Assembly (NCBI GenBank): GCA_027575765.1
Contig: JANBPT010000601.1
Coordinates: 1 to 29,023, forward strand
Source: Tieghemiomyces parasiticus
Taxonomy: Eukaryota > Kickxellomycota > Dimargaritomycetes > Dimargaritales > Dimargaritaceae
Direction: 5' to 3'
DNA length: 29,023 bases
Below, in pieces: positions 9,102-20,983 of the stretch. The translations under genes were made by a program, and so were the position numbers. Numbering within the stretch: the first letter of the stretch is position 1; each line of letters opens with the position of its first letter. Under the pieces are notes generated by a model. It was not told the origin of the DNA. It ran no database searches and saw only the letters and a program-made list of their open reading frames with translations.

Positions 9102-11594
9102 ATGGGGTGCAAGAACTGCGGTAGCAATGCGATTGAGTACGACTCAGCGGCGGGTAACGCCTTCTGCGTATCCTGCGGTGCGGTAAGTGGCCCCCCTCGT
9201 GACCCGGCTAGTTACGGCAGCTAGCGGTTTTGGGTAACAGTGTCCCCCCCTCTCCCCCTGAGTATTGGAGCTTTGTTATACTCTCCTTTTTAGCTTTCTA
9301 TTGACCGCAGCCCCATCCCATCATGATTATTTTTTTTTATCTACGGTACGCCTTATCGCTTTCGTCCCCGCGCAGGTCACGGAGGAGAATACCATCGTTT
9401 CGGAGGTGACCTTCGGCGAGTCCTCTAATGGCGCTGCTATCCTCCAGGGCGCCATGGTATCCAACGACACCGGTCGGCTGAACCTCTCGGGTCACTATGG
9501 TAAACACAACGCCGTCCAGAGCCGCGAGAAGACCCTGTCAAATGGTAAGTAGAGATTGAGGGCGGCCTGGCGACACTTGTTACGGAAACTGTTCTACAAG
9601 CTCTAGCTTATTCTCCAGCCCTCGCGTATCTCAGCCCTCGTCGTTTTCGAGCCCCAATCCTGACCCGTTGATTGGTGGTGGTTATTATATTTTATTATAG
9701 CTATTAACTTACCCTTCACTTCTCCATACTCCACTCCCTTCAACCTGCAGGCAAACGTGCCATCTTCAGTCTTGGCACCGCCCTCCGGCTCTCGGACCGC
9801 TTTAAAGAGGCTGCACACCGGTACTACACCTTGGCGGTGAACTGCAATTTTAACAAGGGCCGTCCCACGCAGAATGTGGCCGCGGCCTGCCTGTACATTG
9901 TGTGTCGGCAGGAGAAGTCGGGCCAGATGCTGATGGACTTCTCGGACATTCTACAGACCAACGTATTCCTACTCGGGGTCACATTCGTGCGGCTGGTGCG
10001 ACAGCTCAACCTAATTTTGCCAATGGTGGACCCCTCGCTCTACATGGCCCGATTCGCTATGCGGCTCGAGTTTGGCGACAAGACGCAGCGAGTGACCATG
10101 GACGCTCTCCGCTTGGCACAGCGGATGGATCGCGACTGGCTGCTGACGGGCCGGCGACCGGCCGGCGTGTGTGGGGCCTGTCTTCTCATCGCAGCGCGGA
10201 TGCACAACTTCCACCGCACCTACGACGAGATGATCCGCGTGGTCAAGGTGGCCAGTGTCACCATCCAGGAACGTCTGCGCGAGTTTAAACGCACCCCGAC
10301 CAGCGCTCTGAGCATGGCCGACTTCCGGAACGTTTGGCTTGAGGAGTCCTGCGACCCCCCGGCCTTCACTCGTAACCGTCAGGCCCATCTGAAGGTGCAC
10401 CACCATGCCCACCACCTCTACCGTGAGGAAATGGGTGACGCACCCCCTCATGAATCGGCTGAGCCTGCGGAACGGTCCGCCAAGCGCCGGGCGCTGGAGG
10501 GTGGCCTCAAGGGCGATGGTGAAGAGGACGGCGCTACCAACGATGCCCGGGAGGACCACCGCGATGGCGAGTACCGTTTACCGTCGGCAAAGGTCAAGGC
10601 GGACGGCGCCGGTGAAACGGAAGAGGACGAGGACGATGAGGAGGAAGAAGAAGCAGGGGATGAACCATCCGCCCGCCCCCGCCAGGCCAACCCACCGCCC
10701 CCTTCAACTGCCAACGCCGCGCTCGGCCAGCAAGACCACGCCCTCATGGCGGAGATCAATCGACTGGTGACCGACGGCAGACTCAACCTCCTCTCCAAAC
10801 AACTGGCCGATGAGAAGCAGTATGGGGAGGACGTGGCGGAGTGGAAAGACTTTGACGACGATGAGGTGACGCTGGCCATTTTAGACCCGGACGAGGTGGA
10901 GGTCAAGACCAGCCTGTGGATGTCGAATAACGCCGACTGGCTCGAACTCCAAGAGATCAAGAAGGCCGTGGAAGATAACCGCGGGACCAGTATAAATGTG
11001 GCGGCCAAACGTAAACGGGCCAAGGCAGCAGCGGGTGGTGGTGGTGGACATGGCGGGTTCTCGAACGGACCCTCGGCTTCAGCCATGGAGGCCGCCCAAC
11101 GGCTTCTGCACGTCAAGAAACTATCCAAGAAGATCAACCACGGTGTCCTCGAAACGCTATTTGATACCAAGCCGTCGGTTGCCACCGGTGGCGGCCGACA
11201 GGCCACACCGAATAACCCGTACATGGCCGCCGGTTTCGCCCCGGTGACCGCCCTCCGTGACCGCGCCGCGGCCCTGGGTGCTCTTAAATCTGAGTACGGA
11301 TCTGAAGTCGGCGGCGACGACGACGATGACGAAAAGCATATCGGGGCCCCGAAGGGAACGACCAGTACTACGACAACGACGACAGGGTCGCCGGGTGACG
11401 GCGGGGGCGTCTTGGAGATCGTTGAAGCGGATGTGTTGGTTAATACTAAGGCCCCTCCTCCCCCCGCGCCGGCCGCAGAGGACGACGAGGACGATGAGGA
11501 CGAAGGGGACTACGAGGAAGAACTCGTGCACGTGGGCGCTGCTGAAGATCATTACGGTGACGACTACGACGACTACAATGAGGACGATTACTGA
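9102..11594 (+). CDS. BRF1: BRF1, TFIIB-related factor of Pol III initiation factor TFIIIB
   Basis: Exons are 9102-9182, 9376-9544 and 9751-11594, giving 697 aa. Both introns (193 and 206 bp) have GTAAGT donors and CAG acceptors in consistent phases 0 and 1. The N-terminal zinc ribbon has Cys3, Cys6, Cys22 and Cys25. Two cyclin folds span about 85-270, with typical BRF1 strings such as AACLYIVCR, RDWLLTGRRPAGVCGA and ECDPP-like SCDPPAF. An acidic stretch lies near 372-388. The conserved TBP-binding BRF homology block is at about 448-483 (DDDEV...SLWMSNNADWL), followed by a KKISSKIN-like motif (KKLSKKINHGVLETLF). The tail is very acidic (about 660-697). With TBP and BDP1 it recruits RNA polymerase III to tRNA and 5S genes. 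The length is usual for the family. Translation starts at a CCATGG Kozak-like site. Confidence 0.95.
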
Positions 11595-12244
11595 TATGGT
11601 GCTTCTTCAAGTTATAGATAGGTATATATTATAGTCCATTGCTTGAGCTTTGACATTTTTCTGTAGATTATTACTTTATTCATGTAGAGCCAATTTTTCG
11701 ATTCCACCGGGCTACTAATCACGCACGATTATTAACCTCATCCGTCCGCCCCCCCCCCCATGTTGCAATAAAAGCGGCACGAGCCAATTGGTACAGCTCT
11801 TGCTGTGTTTATTAACCTTGTCGTCATTATCTTCTGTAGCTTGTACTGGCACTCTACGCCTCCAATCGTAAATTGAGCCGCATGCTAAACTTCTTTATAC
11901 ACCTCCAACTGGGGTTGTCTCCTTATTCAGGGCGGCAGAGAGAGAGAGAGAGAGAATCCCAGGCCGGACAGTGCCATGTTGTCGAATGTTGCCATTTTAA
12001 AACGGCAGGCTGTGCATACGTTATCTAAGGACGCAAGTTTCTCTCCCTTTGAGTTCCATGCAAGTGATATTACCATCCACCTGAATTCGTGTTGAAATTC
12101 GGTAGTGGGATATAATTGATGGGGATACACCACAGTGGTTGTTATAAAAAATAAATAAATAATAATACAAAAAATGGGGTCAACAAAATAAAAATAAAAA
12201 GCACCCCCCCCCGAGGAAACGCAAGCGGAGAGCCCAGCGCCAGC
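11595..12244. other. Convergent intergenic region between BRF1 and the PDK-like gene
   Basis: AATAAA at 11767-11772 can serve BRF1. TTTATT (reverse-complement AATAAA) at 11807-11812, and further ones in the 12150-12200 stretch, can serve the minus-strand gene. A GA dinucleotide repeat lies at about 11936-11955, and an A/T-rich low-complexity run (AAATAAATAAATAATAATA type) at about 12145-12200 is followed by a C-run. No gene seen. Confidence 0.55.
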
Positions 12245-13582
12245 TTAGCGGGTCAGAATCTCGTCCACCAGGGGCCATTGCACAGCACTAGAGGTCAGCG
12301 ACGATGCCGGCGTATCAAGCCTCTCAACGAGCGACGGCGGCAGGCTCTCAGTAAAGGTCGGTCGGCGAGGCAGATGGAGATAGGTATCAGTACCATGACC
12401 CTCCATCGAAACAAGGGACAGATCCCCGCCAAAATAGCGGGCGATGAGGCGGGCGGTGGGTAGATTGAGCGGACTGCCCAAGAAGGACAGGTGGTGAGGG
12501 GCGTGAGTACGTCGGGCCCGGCCGCCATCACCGCCCTTGCAGTCGTCGATAGTGTGCCGCCAGAGCTGACCCATTTTGGAGAGCGAGAGGCCGCCAGCCT
12601 CGTCAGAGACTTTGAAGGCCACGTCTTCAGATCCCCCGACGATGGTTAACCGAACCGGGGGTGGTGGCGTCGCAGATAAGGTGGACGTTGCTGCCGACCG
12701 ACTGCGTTGCTCATGGTGGTGATTCATGGTAGCGAATACCGAATTATACAGAATCTTGAACAACACGTTGGCAACGTATGGTTCAATGTGAAGGATGGAG
12801 GCCTGGGTGGCCGGGGCATTAAGTTCGATGTCAGCAACAGGGCCCAATTTGAAGTTACGGGCGGCAGCCTGGACCTCCCGGATGACCTGCTGGGCGATCT
12901 GGTCGGGCTGTATCCGCCGAACCAGGTTACGCCCATGGTCGGCCAGAAAGACGTACTCGTTAATCAGGAGCTGATCACCAATACTGGCGGTGTACAGGTC
13001 GTCCATGAAGCGGTCGGCGAGCTGGTTTTCGACCTTGGGTTCTGAGTTGCCCGTGTAGATCGAGGCGGCCGGGGCCGATTCACCCGGGGTGGTGGAATCA
13101 GCAGTCGTGCTGACACGAGGCTCGACATGGGCAGAGATTGACTCGGGTCTATTCTGTCGCAGCTGTTCGATGCCCCGGCGGGCGAGCGCCATGTGGTCCT
13201 GATGGCGAGCCTGGAGGACGCGGAGGGTCTGTAGGAATTTAGCCTCGGTGCGGGTGTCATTGGGGACCTCAAGACTCGTGAGCAGGTTGAGATCGTCGGT
13301 ATACCGTTCGGTCAGACATTGCAGTACCGGAGACGACGCCACCAGGGGCACCCATGACTGGGCGCGAAGCACTTTGAGATTTTGGTAGACCCGCACGGGC
13401 AACTCACGGTGCAAGAACTGGGCAGATACACGTAGGATGCGTGCCGGGTCGTGGCGCCGTGCTAACGCCTGGCGGCCGAACGAGTAAATGTGATCCAAAC
13501 TGACGGGGGTTATTTTGGCCCGTGCAAAGTGGTGGAGGGCACCGTGCGGGACAGCGCGGGTGATGGGTGAGGCCACTGTCAT
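12245..13582 (-). CDS. Mitochondrial PDK/BCKDK-family protein kinase with degenerate ATP site
   Basis: Single exon, 445 aa from the ATG at 13582. The same frame is open up to a stop at 13718-13720 but contains no earlier ATG. The N-terminus (MTVASPITRAVPHG) is basic and lacks acidic residues, fitting a mitochondrial presequence. The family is clear: FLHRELPVRVYQNLKVL, FMDDLYTASIGDQLLINEY, and a near-perfect RYFGGDLSLVSMEGHGTD-TYLHL near the C-terminus. PDK enzymes phosphorylate the E1 subunit of pyruvate or branched-chain ketoacid dehydrogenase using a GHKL ATP fold. Here the N box reads NVLFKILYNSVFA: the catalytic Glu position is Lys276, the His position is Asn272, and only Asn280 remains. 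The G1 box is SDEAGG (Asp327 kept). The usual GFGYGLP is replaced by LGSPLNLP. It may be a pseudokinase or a divergent kinase. An intron-split upstream exon is possible, since TACTTTTAG lies just before the open frame. Confidence 0.85.
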   Translation of the reverse strand: MTVASPITRAVPHGALHHFARAKITPVSLDHIYSFGRQALARRHDPARILRVSAQFLHRELPVRVYQNLKVLRAQSWVPLVASSPVLQCLTERYTDDLNLLTSLEVPNDTRTEAKFLQTLRVLQARHQDHMALARRGIEQLRQNRPESISAHVEPRVSTTADSTTPGESAPAASIYTGNSEPKVENQLADRFMDDLYTASIGDQLLINEYVFLADHGRNLVRRIQPDQIAQQVIREVQAAARNFKLGPVADIELNAPATQASILHIEPYVANVLFKILYNSVFATMNHHHEQRSRSAATSTLSATPPPPVRLTIVGGSEDVAFKVSDEAGGLSLSKMGQLWRHTIDDCKGGDGGRARRTHAPHHLSFLGSPLNLPTARLIARYFGGDLSLVSMEGHGTDTYLHLPRRPTFTESLPPSLVERLDTPASSLTSSAVQWPLVDEILTR

Positions 13583-16500
13583 GGCTGTGATGCGAACGGG
13601 AGGTCGATGGGGAGGTGGTGCCAGCTTGAACGTGGAAACGGCAGCGGGGGAAGTGGCCGGCACGGACCGAGTAATTTGTAGGAGAGGCACAGCCAACGGC
13701 CAAGGGTTGGCGGCAGCCTAAAAGTAGTATATGGTTCGGGAAAGCTACGGTACAAGAGCGCGAAGGCCACAATGCCCAACGTAACGACAGGTGCGAGAGA
13801 GGGAGAGAAAGAGAGAGAGGCTGGGGAAACAGGTGGCGTGGCGAGTAGGGCTAAATAAGATGACGAAGGGGGCGGCGGCGGGACCAAAGGGCAACGACTG
13901 TTCGAGGCCCATTCACGTAGAATACAAAGAACCGACAGTTACGAGACCCCAAGGGTGTGGGGTTGAAAATGGAGGTCACCGAAGAGGGCGCCGTAGAGTG
14001 AAGGGACGGCACGAAAGAATATGAGCCATGGGTAGCTTGGCACGTGGGGACGGGGAGAAGAAGCAGGCGGTCAAGCTTGCGAGTGCGGTATGGAGCGGCA
14101 GGTTGCTAAGCATGGACGAGGTACTTGAAGATAGTCACAAGCCGTATCAGCCGAGAGGGGTGTTAATGGCCAACGTGCCTGGATGCCGTGGGGGTGCACG
14201 TAACGCGGCCTGTTGGTGGAGGATTCTGGTGCTCACGAGGGTCGGGGGCTGCGCACGATCCAGGGGCTCTGTAGCGGAGTAGGGTGACTGCCGATGACGA
14301 GCCGAAGGGGGCTGAAGAGCGCGTGGATCCGAAACGCAGGGGCTTGAGTCGACGAGGGGCACGTGTCGAAGCTGGCTGGATTGGTGGGTGGCGAATGGCA
14401 AACGGGGTGGTATTGCGAAGAGTAGCACTCCAGCGGTAAGGCAGTCAGTAGGAGGACAGGTTGGGGCACACGCAAAGCTTCGGAGGGGGAGCAGGCCGGA
14501 GGTAGCGGCGGGATGCGTAGCTTATATAATCCTCGCCACTGGGCTCGTAGAGGAGGGACCCAGCCCCGCTTAGGTTCCGGCACTATCTATGGCGGTGCAC
14601 GGCTTGCCCCTGATGAATCATGCGGACAGGACACTCCTCTCCTAATTGGAAGGAGGGGGAGTGCGCTGCTACGAGGGAGGATGAACTCTCCCCCTCCGCC
14701 TTCTCTTGGGGCTGGCGCGTGAAATGCGACAGATCGGCACCAGGTGGGAAATGGCTGGCGGGAAATATCCAGCTAGATGGGAGGTTCTTACTACATCCAT
14801 TGGACCGCGCTGGCTATTCTGCGCTGGCACAAGGGGGGAGGATGTTTTGGTGCCTACAGCATGTGGTACCGCACTCGCCCTCTGTCTCTCTCGCTTAACC
14901 ATAGAATTAGCCCGTGCCCTAGATGCGTCACGGGGGCACCGTGACGGTTCGACCTCGATTAGGTCTGCCAGCTGCAATTTCGGCCATTCATGCGGGTCCG
15001 ATGAGTCACACGCAAAATATGGGATAACAACAAGACGCAGAGGGTTAGGCCTGAGGGGTGAAATAGCCCAGTCGATAATACCGCCCTCGCCTCACTCTGC
15101 CTATGAATCCCTGCGACTCACGTGCCCCCCTATGCTCCACTTTCTCCCGTAAAGTCTCCGACCTGCGAGTATCGCAAGTGATTGATGAATTGTCCACCAG
15201 GGGCACGGCCGGGCACCCATTCGCCACTTCCACCCTCTCTTTCTCTCTCTACAGGCCCTTCTTCACTGGGGGGATCCGCGAGAATTCGACGGCTCGCACG
15301 CCTGCCACCCGTGTCTGAGATCTATCCGTAGCCATGCCGGTCCCCAAGACAGAGGGAGACGATGAGGCTTGGTGCCGTTGTTGCCAACCGCTAACGCAAA
15401 GGCTGGGGCCCCGCCTACATCCTTGAATGGCCTCCGTCCCCCCCACCCATGTTCCGGCCGTGGCCACATCCGGTGCTTATTCGCCCGTCCGTAGTGACCA
15501 CCGTTGCAGCCCTGGCCTACATCTTTCACGCAGGCTATATTTATCTGCCCAGAAGGAGGTAAGTATAAAGAAAACCCAGTTCGAAAAGGCAGGGAAGCAA
15601 GGGATACAAGGCACAGATGGGCGTGGTAGTCTAGGCCCGCCAACTTTCTCGGCTTCCTGTAGCATCAACGCTACCGTCGACCAACCGACACCGGTCTTCA
15701 GCTGACGACGAGGGGGAAGGGAGATCTCTAGCATAAAATAATATGTCGTCATAGAACAGGGCGCGAGGGTCTTGTGACTGATAGTAGTAGGCCTAACCTG
15801 CACAGGCTCCACCATGCACCCTTCGGCGCAAGGCCCATCTAAAACCTTCACCTTCCCTGTTCGTAATTTAGCCGAATCGGTGGAAGAGTAACAGCCGATG
15901 AAGAAGCGGTACCGCGGACACTTTATCCCCCCACGGCCATTAAATGTCGGGCAGAAGGTGCCATAAACAGACTGTTCGTCCGAATACCGACGCATGCCGA
16001 GCCCAGATTTACCAAAACATTCATACTCACACTACCCCCTCGCATGCTCCTGCCACTACACTGATGCCAGTCACGCACTGCAAGATGCAATTACCATCAC
16101 TCTTCTCATTGGCCATGTACTGGGGTGTTGGTTGCAAAGTGCGATTGCTTGGAATCCCCTTCCCCTCCCTTCGTAAGCCAATCGACCATAAGGCTCCTAG
16201 CAGACACGCGCTGCTGACACACACGATAATTGGCACCAGTTTATCTATCCATGCGCCTCAGTTGGCAATGAAGATACTAGGTCAAATTGCCATCTTCGTG
16301 TCGCATTTGGTGAATGAAGCTGATAATAATGGATTTTTTTACCATGCCAGGGGCGTAGTATAGTGCCGACCTGCCCGGCGTCCAGGCCCCTATTCAACTA
16401 CTTGTTTCCATAATACGATATATATACATATATATATAACCATCGAGATCGGTAGACGGATCGCTTACTGCTCGGCTTTATGGTTGGCCCCACTTGACAT

Positions 16501-16631
16501 GCTATTCGACTTACTCGGGCGCTGTAGGGGCCACTTTGCCTCCCTGTAATACGCTTTGTGGCTCTGTCTTTTTTTGGCGGGCATAGAAGTAACCAGCTGG
16601 TGACCAAACGGTGCTTCTAAAGCTGGCCGGT
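13583..16631. other. Gene-poor GC-rich interval (about 3 kb), no recognised gene
   Basis: The part next to 13.6-13.9 kb carries a GA-rich tract on the plus strand (13795-13820, CT-rich on the minus strand). It probably belongs to the promoter of the minus-strand PDK-like gene. Several open frames exist, the longest on the minus strand at 15477-15995 (172 codons) and the plus strand at 14706-15152. None shows a motif I know, and they overlap one another on both strands. A TA microsatellite lies at 16418-16438. A decayed gene, a non-coding RNA gene or plain intergenic DNA are all possible. Confidence 0.4.
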
Positions 16632-18595
16632 CTAGTGGGCTAGGCGGGTATTGAGGAGGAACATGCGGGCAGTGATGGTCAACAAGGGCGGGAGAGGTCG
16701 CGGGTCCATCATTAGGTTGAGGCGGATCGAGTCCCGCAGAAGACCCTGGAGATGGTCGGCCTGGCGGTCGTGGGTGGAGCTGGGTAGGCCGATTGGATAA
16801 GGTTTTTGGAGCGCGGATGTGGGAAGGTTAGAGGTGGGTACAAGGAATGCAGAGGTTATAGGCCGTTGTATCATCACAGGAAGCGTGGTCTTAACTCTGG
16901 CTGAGTACTTACATCCCACGAAGTTCGCAAGCCTCTTGCAGCTCGGTCAGCGTCAGGGACTCGATTCCCTCTTTGCGAATCATCTGTCAAGGATAATTAT
17001 CAGTCATAGTCGTATCGAAGAAAGCAGTGGAGAGTCAGTTCGGAGGCCCAGCTGTCATGTAGTTGGTGAAAAAAGAGGCCAGTCTACCAGGCCGGGTTTG
17101 CGAGAAACCGGTAACTTCGCTCTTACCTTGTCGTCCTCTTGAAGGAAAATCAGGTGCTGCTCGACTTTTTTGCGTAGCATACCCTCCGTACCGAGAGATC
17201 CAAGTCCCACGAAGCTAGCGTCGAGCAATGGGGGTAAGAGCGTCCAAGTGTCGGCGAGATAACCAGGTGTTAATACCGGAAAATAGGTCATGGGTGTCGA
17301 AAATCAGGGGTCGGCCGCACGCCAGAACACTACAACCATAGCGCCCCATTGTACCGAAAAAGTGTGTCGCACGCAAGTATGGGCACAATCCGACCTACCG
17401 GCAAATGTTGCGCAAACCCTCCTTGGGCAAGCCAGCTACGGCCAGGTCCGTCTGGTACTGATCAGCCACCTTGATGATGGACTGGATGTTGAGGAAATTC
17501 TTGACGGTGAGCTATGAGAGAGGCGGGCCAACCAGCAAAGTAAGTGATTGGCAAGTGAGATCCAAGTCGAGCAGAAAATGAGGGGGAGGGATATTAGTTA
17601 ATGATTGAATCTGGTGCTTAGCCATCTCCCCTGGACGATTAACAGTCCAAAATCATGGGGATCCTATATCCCCACGATCGTCATGAGGATGAGAAGGTAG
17701 GGGCGGCTATTCTGTCCTTCGTATACATCCCCGGTTAACCTACCCCGCTATTTTCCGTCGCGGCGGTCACGACCGAGTCGTGGATAGACTGTCGCGTCTC
17801 CTGGGCCTTGCGGTGCTTCTTGATAATCTGCGCGTCAGTGATACAGGTGCTCGGAAACATTCCCGGGGCAAGCACGATAAGCACAATCAAAAGCTCTGGC
17901 AAGATAATGGCAACTAGGGCGAACGGCGCTACTCGGCCAATATCCTCGCGCGACTTGCGGATCTGGAAATAACGAATCCAGAAATGCGCGCGGGGTGGTA
18001 CCCAAAACCGAGGGGAGAGAATGAGGGTAGCGACGGGTTACAGCTTGTAGAGATGAATCAGTGCCAACCCTGGACATACTGGTATATACTAACTGAAGCC
18101 TACGATATACCCACAGTCCGTACCGGATCTTACCAGCAGAATTTCGCGACGCGTAAGCACCTCGCCCGCCCGTCCACGTGCCGTCAGCCGCTTGGCTTCG
18201 CTACGATTACGGAAAATCTGTCTAATCCCGTTATAGTAGAACCGGGTAAGGGCCTTGGCCCGCTCGACCATTCCCGGTTCCGGGGTTTGGGCGGCGATGG
18301 TGCGGTACAGTTTCTGGGGGTCTCCCTGGTCGCCAGTTCTCGACCCCATTTTTGGCGATGTCGACTGCCGGTTTACGTGTGGCGACAGCGGCTGTGGAAG
18401 CGGGTTTTTTGGGGGCTGGTCCATTGCTGGACCAAAAGCCACGGCTGAGACACGGTAGAACCGGGGGCTTGGCAAGAGAGGTAGGTTATTAGGCCTAGCT
18501 GAAAGGAGAGGTGACGTGATGGCGGCGAGACGCGGTAAGGACCGGGTGCTAAAGGCCGCCAACTGAGCCGTTCGAGCCCATTGCGGGGTCATCAT
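16632..18595 (-). CDS. LETM1-domain mitochondrial inner-membrane protein
   Basis: Six exons on the minus strand: 18595-18134, 17962-17744, 17511-17399, 17214-17127, 16983-16913 and 16779-16632, giving 366 aa. All donors are GTAAG or GTAGGT, all acceptors are AG, and the phases (0, 0, 2, 0, 2) agree. The Ser/Arg-rich N-terminus is consistent with a mitochondrial presequence. The LETM1 core starts with a YYNGIRQIF and LTRREILL segment (before residue 154). One membrane segment follows at about 165-191 (VAPFALVAIILPELLIVLIV), then the APGMFPST signature. The ribosome-binding-like part includes FVGLGSLGTEGMLR, EDDKMIRKEGIESLT and ELQEACELRG. LETM1/Mdm38 proteins act in mitochondrial K+/H+ or Ca2+ exchange and membrane-protein insertion. 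This one is short, close to the LETMD1 size class, and ends without the long coiled-coil and EF-hand tail of LETM1. Confidence 0.87.
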
Positions 18596-20768
18596 GGTTC
18601 TGTAGGGAAATTGGCGAATAAAAGAGGGTCAGAGGGCAAGGAGGGGTGCCGTTCAGCGATCTGATATATTGGCGAATGTCGAGAGTAGATTTCGAGGTCG
18701 ATCCTTACCCATGTACCAACGATGGCAGCAGGAACTTACTGCGCAAGACCTCGAGTCAGCGGGAGAGGGTTGAAACGGTACGCCATCGTGTAGGCTGTTC
18801 GAATTTGCGTGAGATGGAGCAAGGTCGTCAGTCAGCTAGAACTGGGCAGGACGATGGGGAAGCAAATTGAAGAGCAAAATCTGGTAAACCATTGCGATCC
18901 TGGCTGACAGCTACTCGGCTTCTGGAGTGACCCTGGCCAAGCCTGGTTCGGCAACCGCCAATCATCGGGTATAGTACTTTTGGCCCGACGGGGTCAGGGA
19001 CCCCCCCCCCTTCTAGCATCCACCTGTGAAGGTCAAGGGCACATCGAATCCTGAGGGCTATTCCTTCACACATCAGGTTTAAAACGTGCCCGGTATACCA
19101 AATCGTCATTTATAAAAGCAGTACCATAGTGGTTTGTACCGTTATGGTTTAGTGCTCATCAATAGGCACATCTGCGTCACACAAAGCCTGGGCTCTACTA
19201 GGGCCCCATTTGACCGTTTATTCCCGTGCATATTTTTTTTAGCATATAGAGTCTATAGCCGTGGTTAAAGGAGGGGGAAGGCCTCCCCGATAAAATGGTC
19301 GCCAGTAGCATCCGTCCAATTACATTACCTGGTACCTGACCCTCTAGAACACATGTATAGTTGCCCACACTCCTCTTTGAGTATATTCCTTCCATGCCAT
19401 CAAGAAGTAAGAACACAAGAAAAACCAGATTACTAAACTATTTAGATGCACGGCCTATACTGTCGAACAATGCAGCCTACTTAAAGTTTTTTACCCTCAA
19501 TTTTAATGCCAACGGTTTAGTAGAAATGAAGAAATTGGACTACGTTAGATAGATTTTCCACCACATTGCAGAAAGTAGGCAGTCAACTTTGGAAAGCCAG
19601 GGGGGCTACAATATCGATCCAGGCTCTATAAACGTGCTACCCCTGTATTACAAATTATACGCTGAAACGATACTTCCTGTGATGTTCAGCATTGCGGGTA
19701 GTGGGCAGGCTGTGGCAGGCGGCAACCTTATGGACCTGAAGTAGGGCAAGTTTGGTGTAACTAAAGGCAGCAGGTTCTTGACTGCAGTCTAAACCTTAGG
19801 GGACACCATTAGTTAGGAAATAGAGAGCCTGGGCTGCCAAAGAGTTTGGTCCAGTAGTTAGGCTAAGGGCTTAATAATTTTTTCAGAACATATACTAACA
19901 ATAAGGAATAATAAGATGACAAACTCCCCCAGGCCAAGGTTCATTTATGGCTTTGGTGCTTATAGTGCCCAACAAGGATTTATCAAAATTCCCTGTGGGT
20001 GCATCATCCCTTCTAGGATGGGTGCATATCCTTCTTTCCTGGGGTCTTCCCTGGCACACCCTAAGGGGGAGAGAAGTCCCACCTTGCTATTGGCACAGTT
20101 TATTGTGGCTTTTCAATGGTTGTATAATAGGCTGTAGTTAAGATTTCTGTGATGGAAAACCACACCTAGCAATTCCAGATTACTTTTCCAGATCTAATCT
20201 TGAGAGTCCCGTCAATTTATATCCAAGTCCCCATCATAATTACTACATGTGATGCCCATAGGCCACACTATATTAATGCAAGTTGGCACTACTTAGTGGC
20301 TCCAATACTAGCACATCACCCTGATGCTGGCTGCCTAGCTTACAGGATTCTTCCATGCATCTCCCTTCAAACTCATACTACTAAAGTACAAACTCATAAA
20401 ACCTTTGGCCTCCCAGAACCACTTCCAAAACCACAAACCCTTGCAGCCCAAACTTGCTATAAGAACCATTGGGGTTGTCTCAATGAACCCAGTCCCCATT
20501 TTATCACTTTTCTTAATTTTCTATTGCTTGATGGTGTGTAGCACCCACCACCTATGGGATGCCCTTACTTCTTTGCCCCCACAAGCCCTCCCCACCTGTC
20601 TACTTGTCCAGTTGATGCCAGCTCCCATATATGGGTACCACAATACTCAGTATGAATTTGCCATTTACTTTTCTAGTGACTCTTGGGCTGCATATTTGTA
20701 TTTTTTCATAAACCAACCTTTCCATATATCCTAACCCCAATTGTATATAACCTCAGTACTGTGGTAGG
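18596..20768. other. Promoter side of the LETM1-like gene grading into AT-richer repeat DNA
   Basis: The first few hundred bases presumably hold the promoter of the minus-strand LETM1-like gene. A C-run lies at about 19002-19011. From about 19.1 kb the base composition becomes AT-richer. Open frames such as 19916-20137, 20200-20541 and 20405-20734 on the plus strand are short and in different frames. They show no motif I recognise and may be fragments of decayed element proteins. Confidence 0.4.
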
Positions 20769-20901
20769 TGTATTGATATTAGGCCCAAGTCTAATACCAT
20801 AACCAAAAGGCTATTCTACTATCACAGAATTTGTGGTTCTGAAATAGTAGACTTGGACTTTACCCTGGGATAATCTAATGTGGTGGTTCCCAATCACCAC
20901 A
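20769..20901 (+). mobile_element. 133-bp TRIM-like or solo-LTR-like element, copy 3
   Basis: Begins TGTATTGATATTAGG and ends CAATCACCACA, the same 133-bp length as the other whole copies and nearly identical to 23299-23431. Flanking pentamers (GTAGG and CCTGG) do not match, so either the target duplication has decayed or the flanks recombined. Confidence 0.72.
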
Positions 20902-20983
20902 CCTGGCCTCCCCAACTAACCAATCAACTTCACTAACCTACTTCTTAACATTTGACCACCATAGTTGTCACCCCCCTCTTGGG

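Noticed and set aside
10448..11224. 258-codon minus-strand frame opposite BRF1
   Set aside because: Serine-rich antisense shadow of acidic and GC-biased BRF1 coding sequence. The plus strand is clearly coding.
15477..15995. 172-codon minus-strand open frame
   Set aside because: It has an ATG but no recognisable motif, is overlapped by other frames, and shows no splice or polyadenylation support. Kept only as part of the gene-poor interval.
16455..16490. ATCGCTTACTGCTCGGC..TTATGG string resembling the 5' end of U2 snRNA
   Set aside because: The resemblance covers only about 20 bases with an insertion. The branch-site recognition sequence and the Sm site expected downstream are absent.
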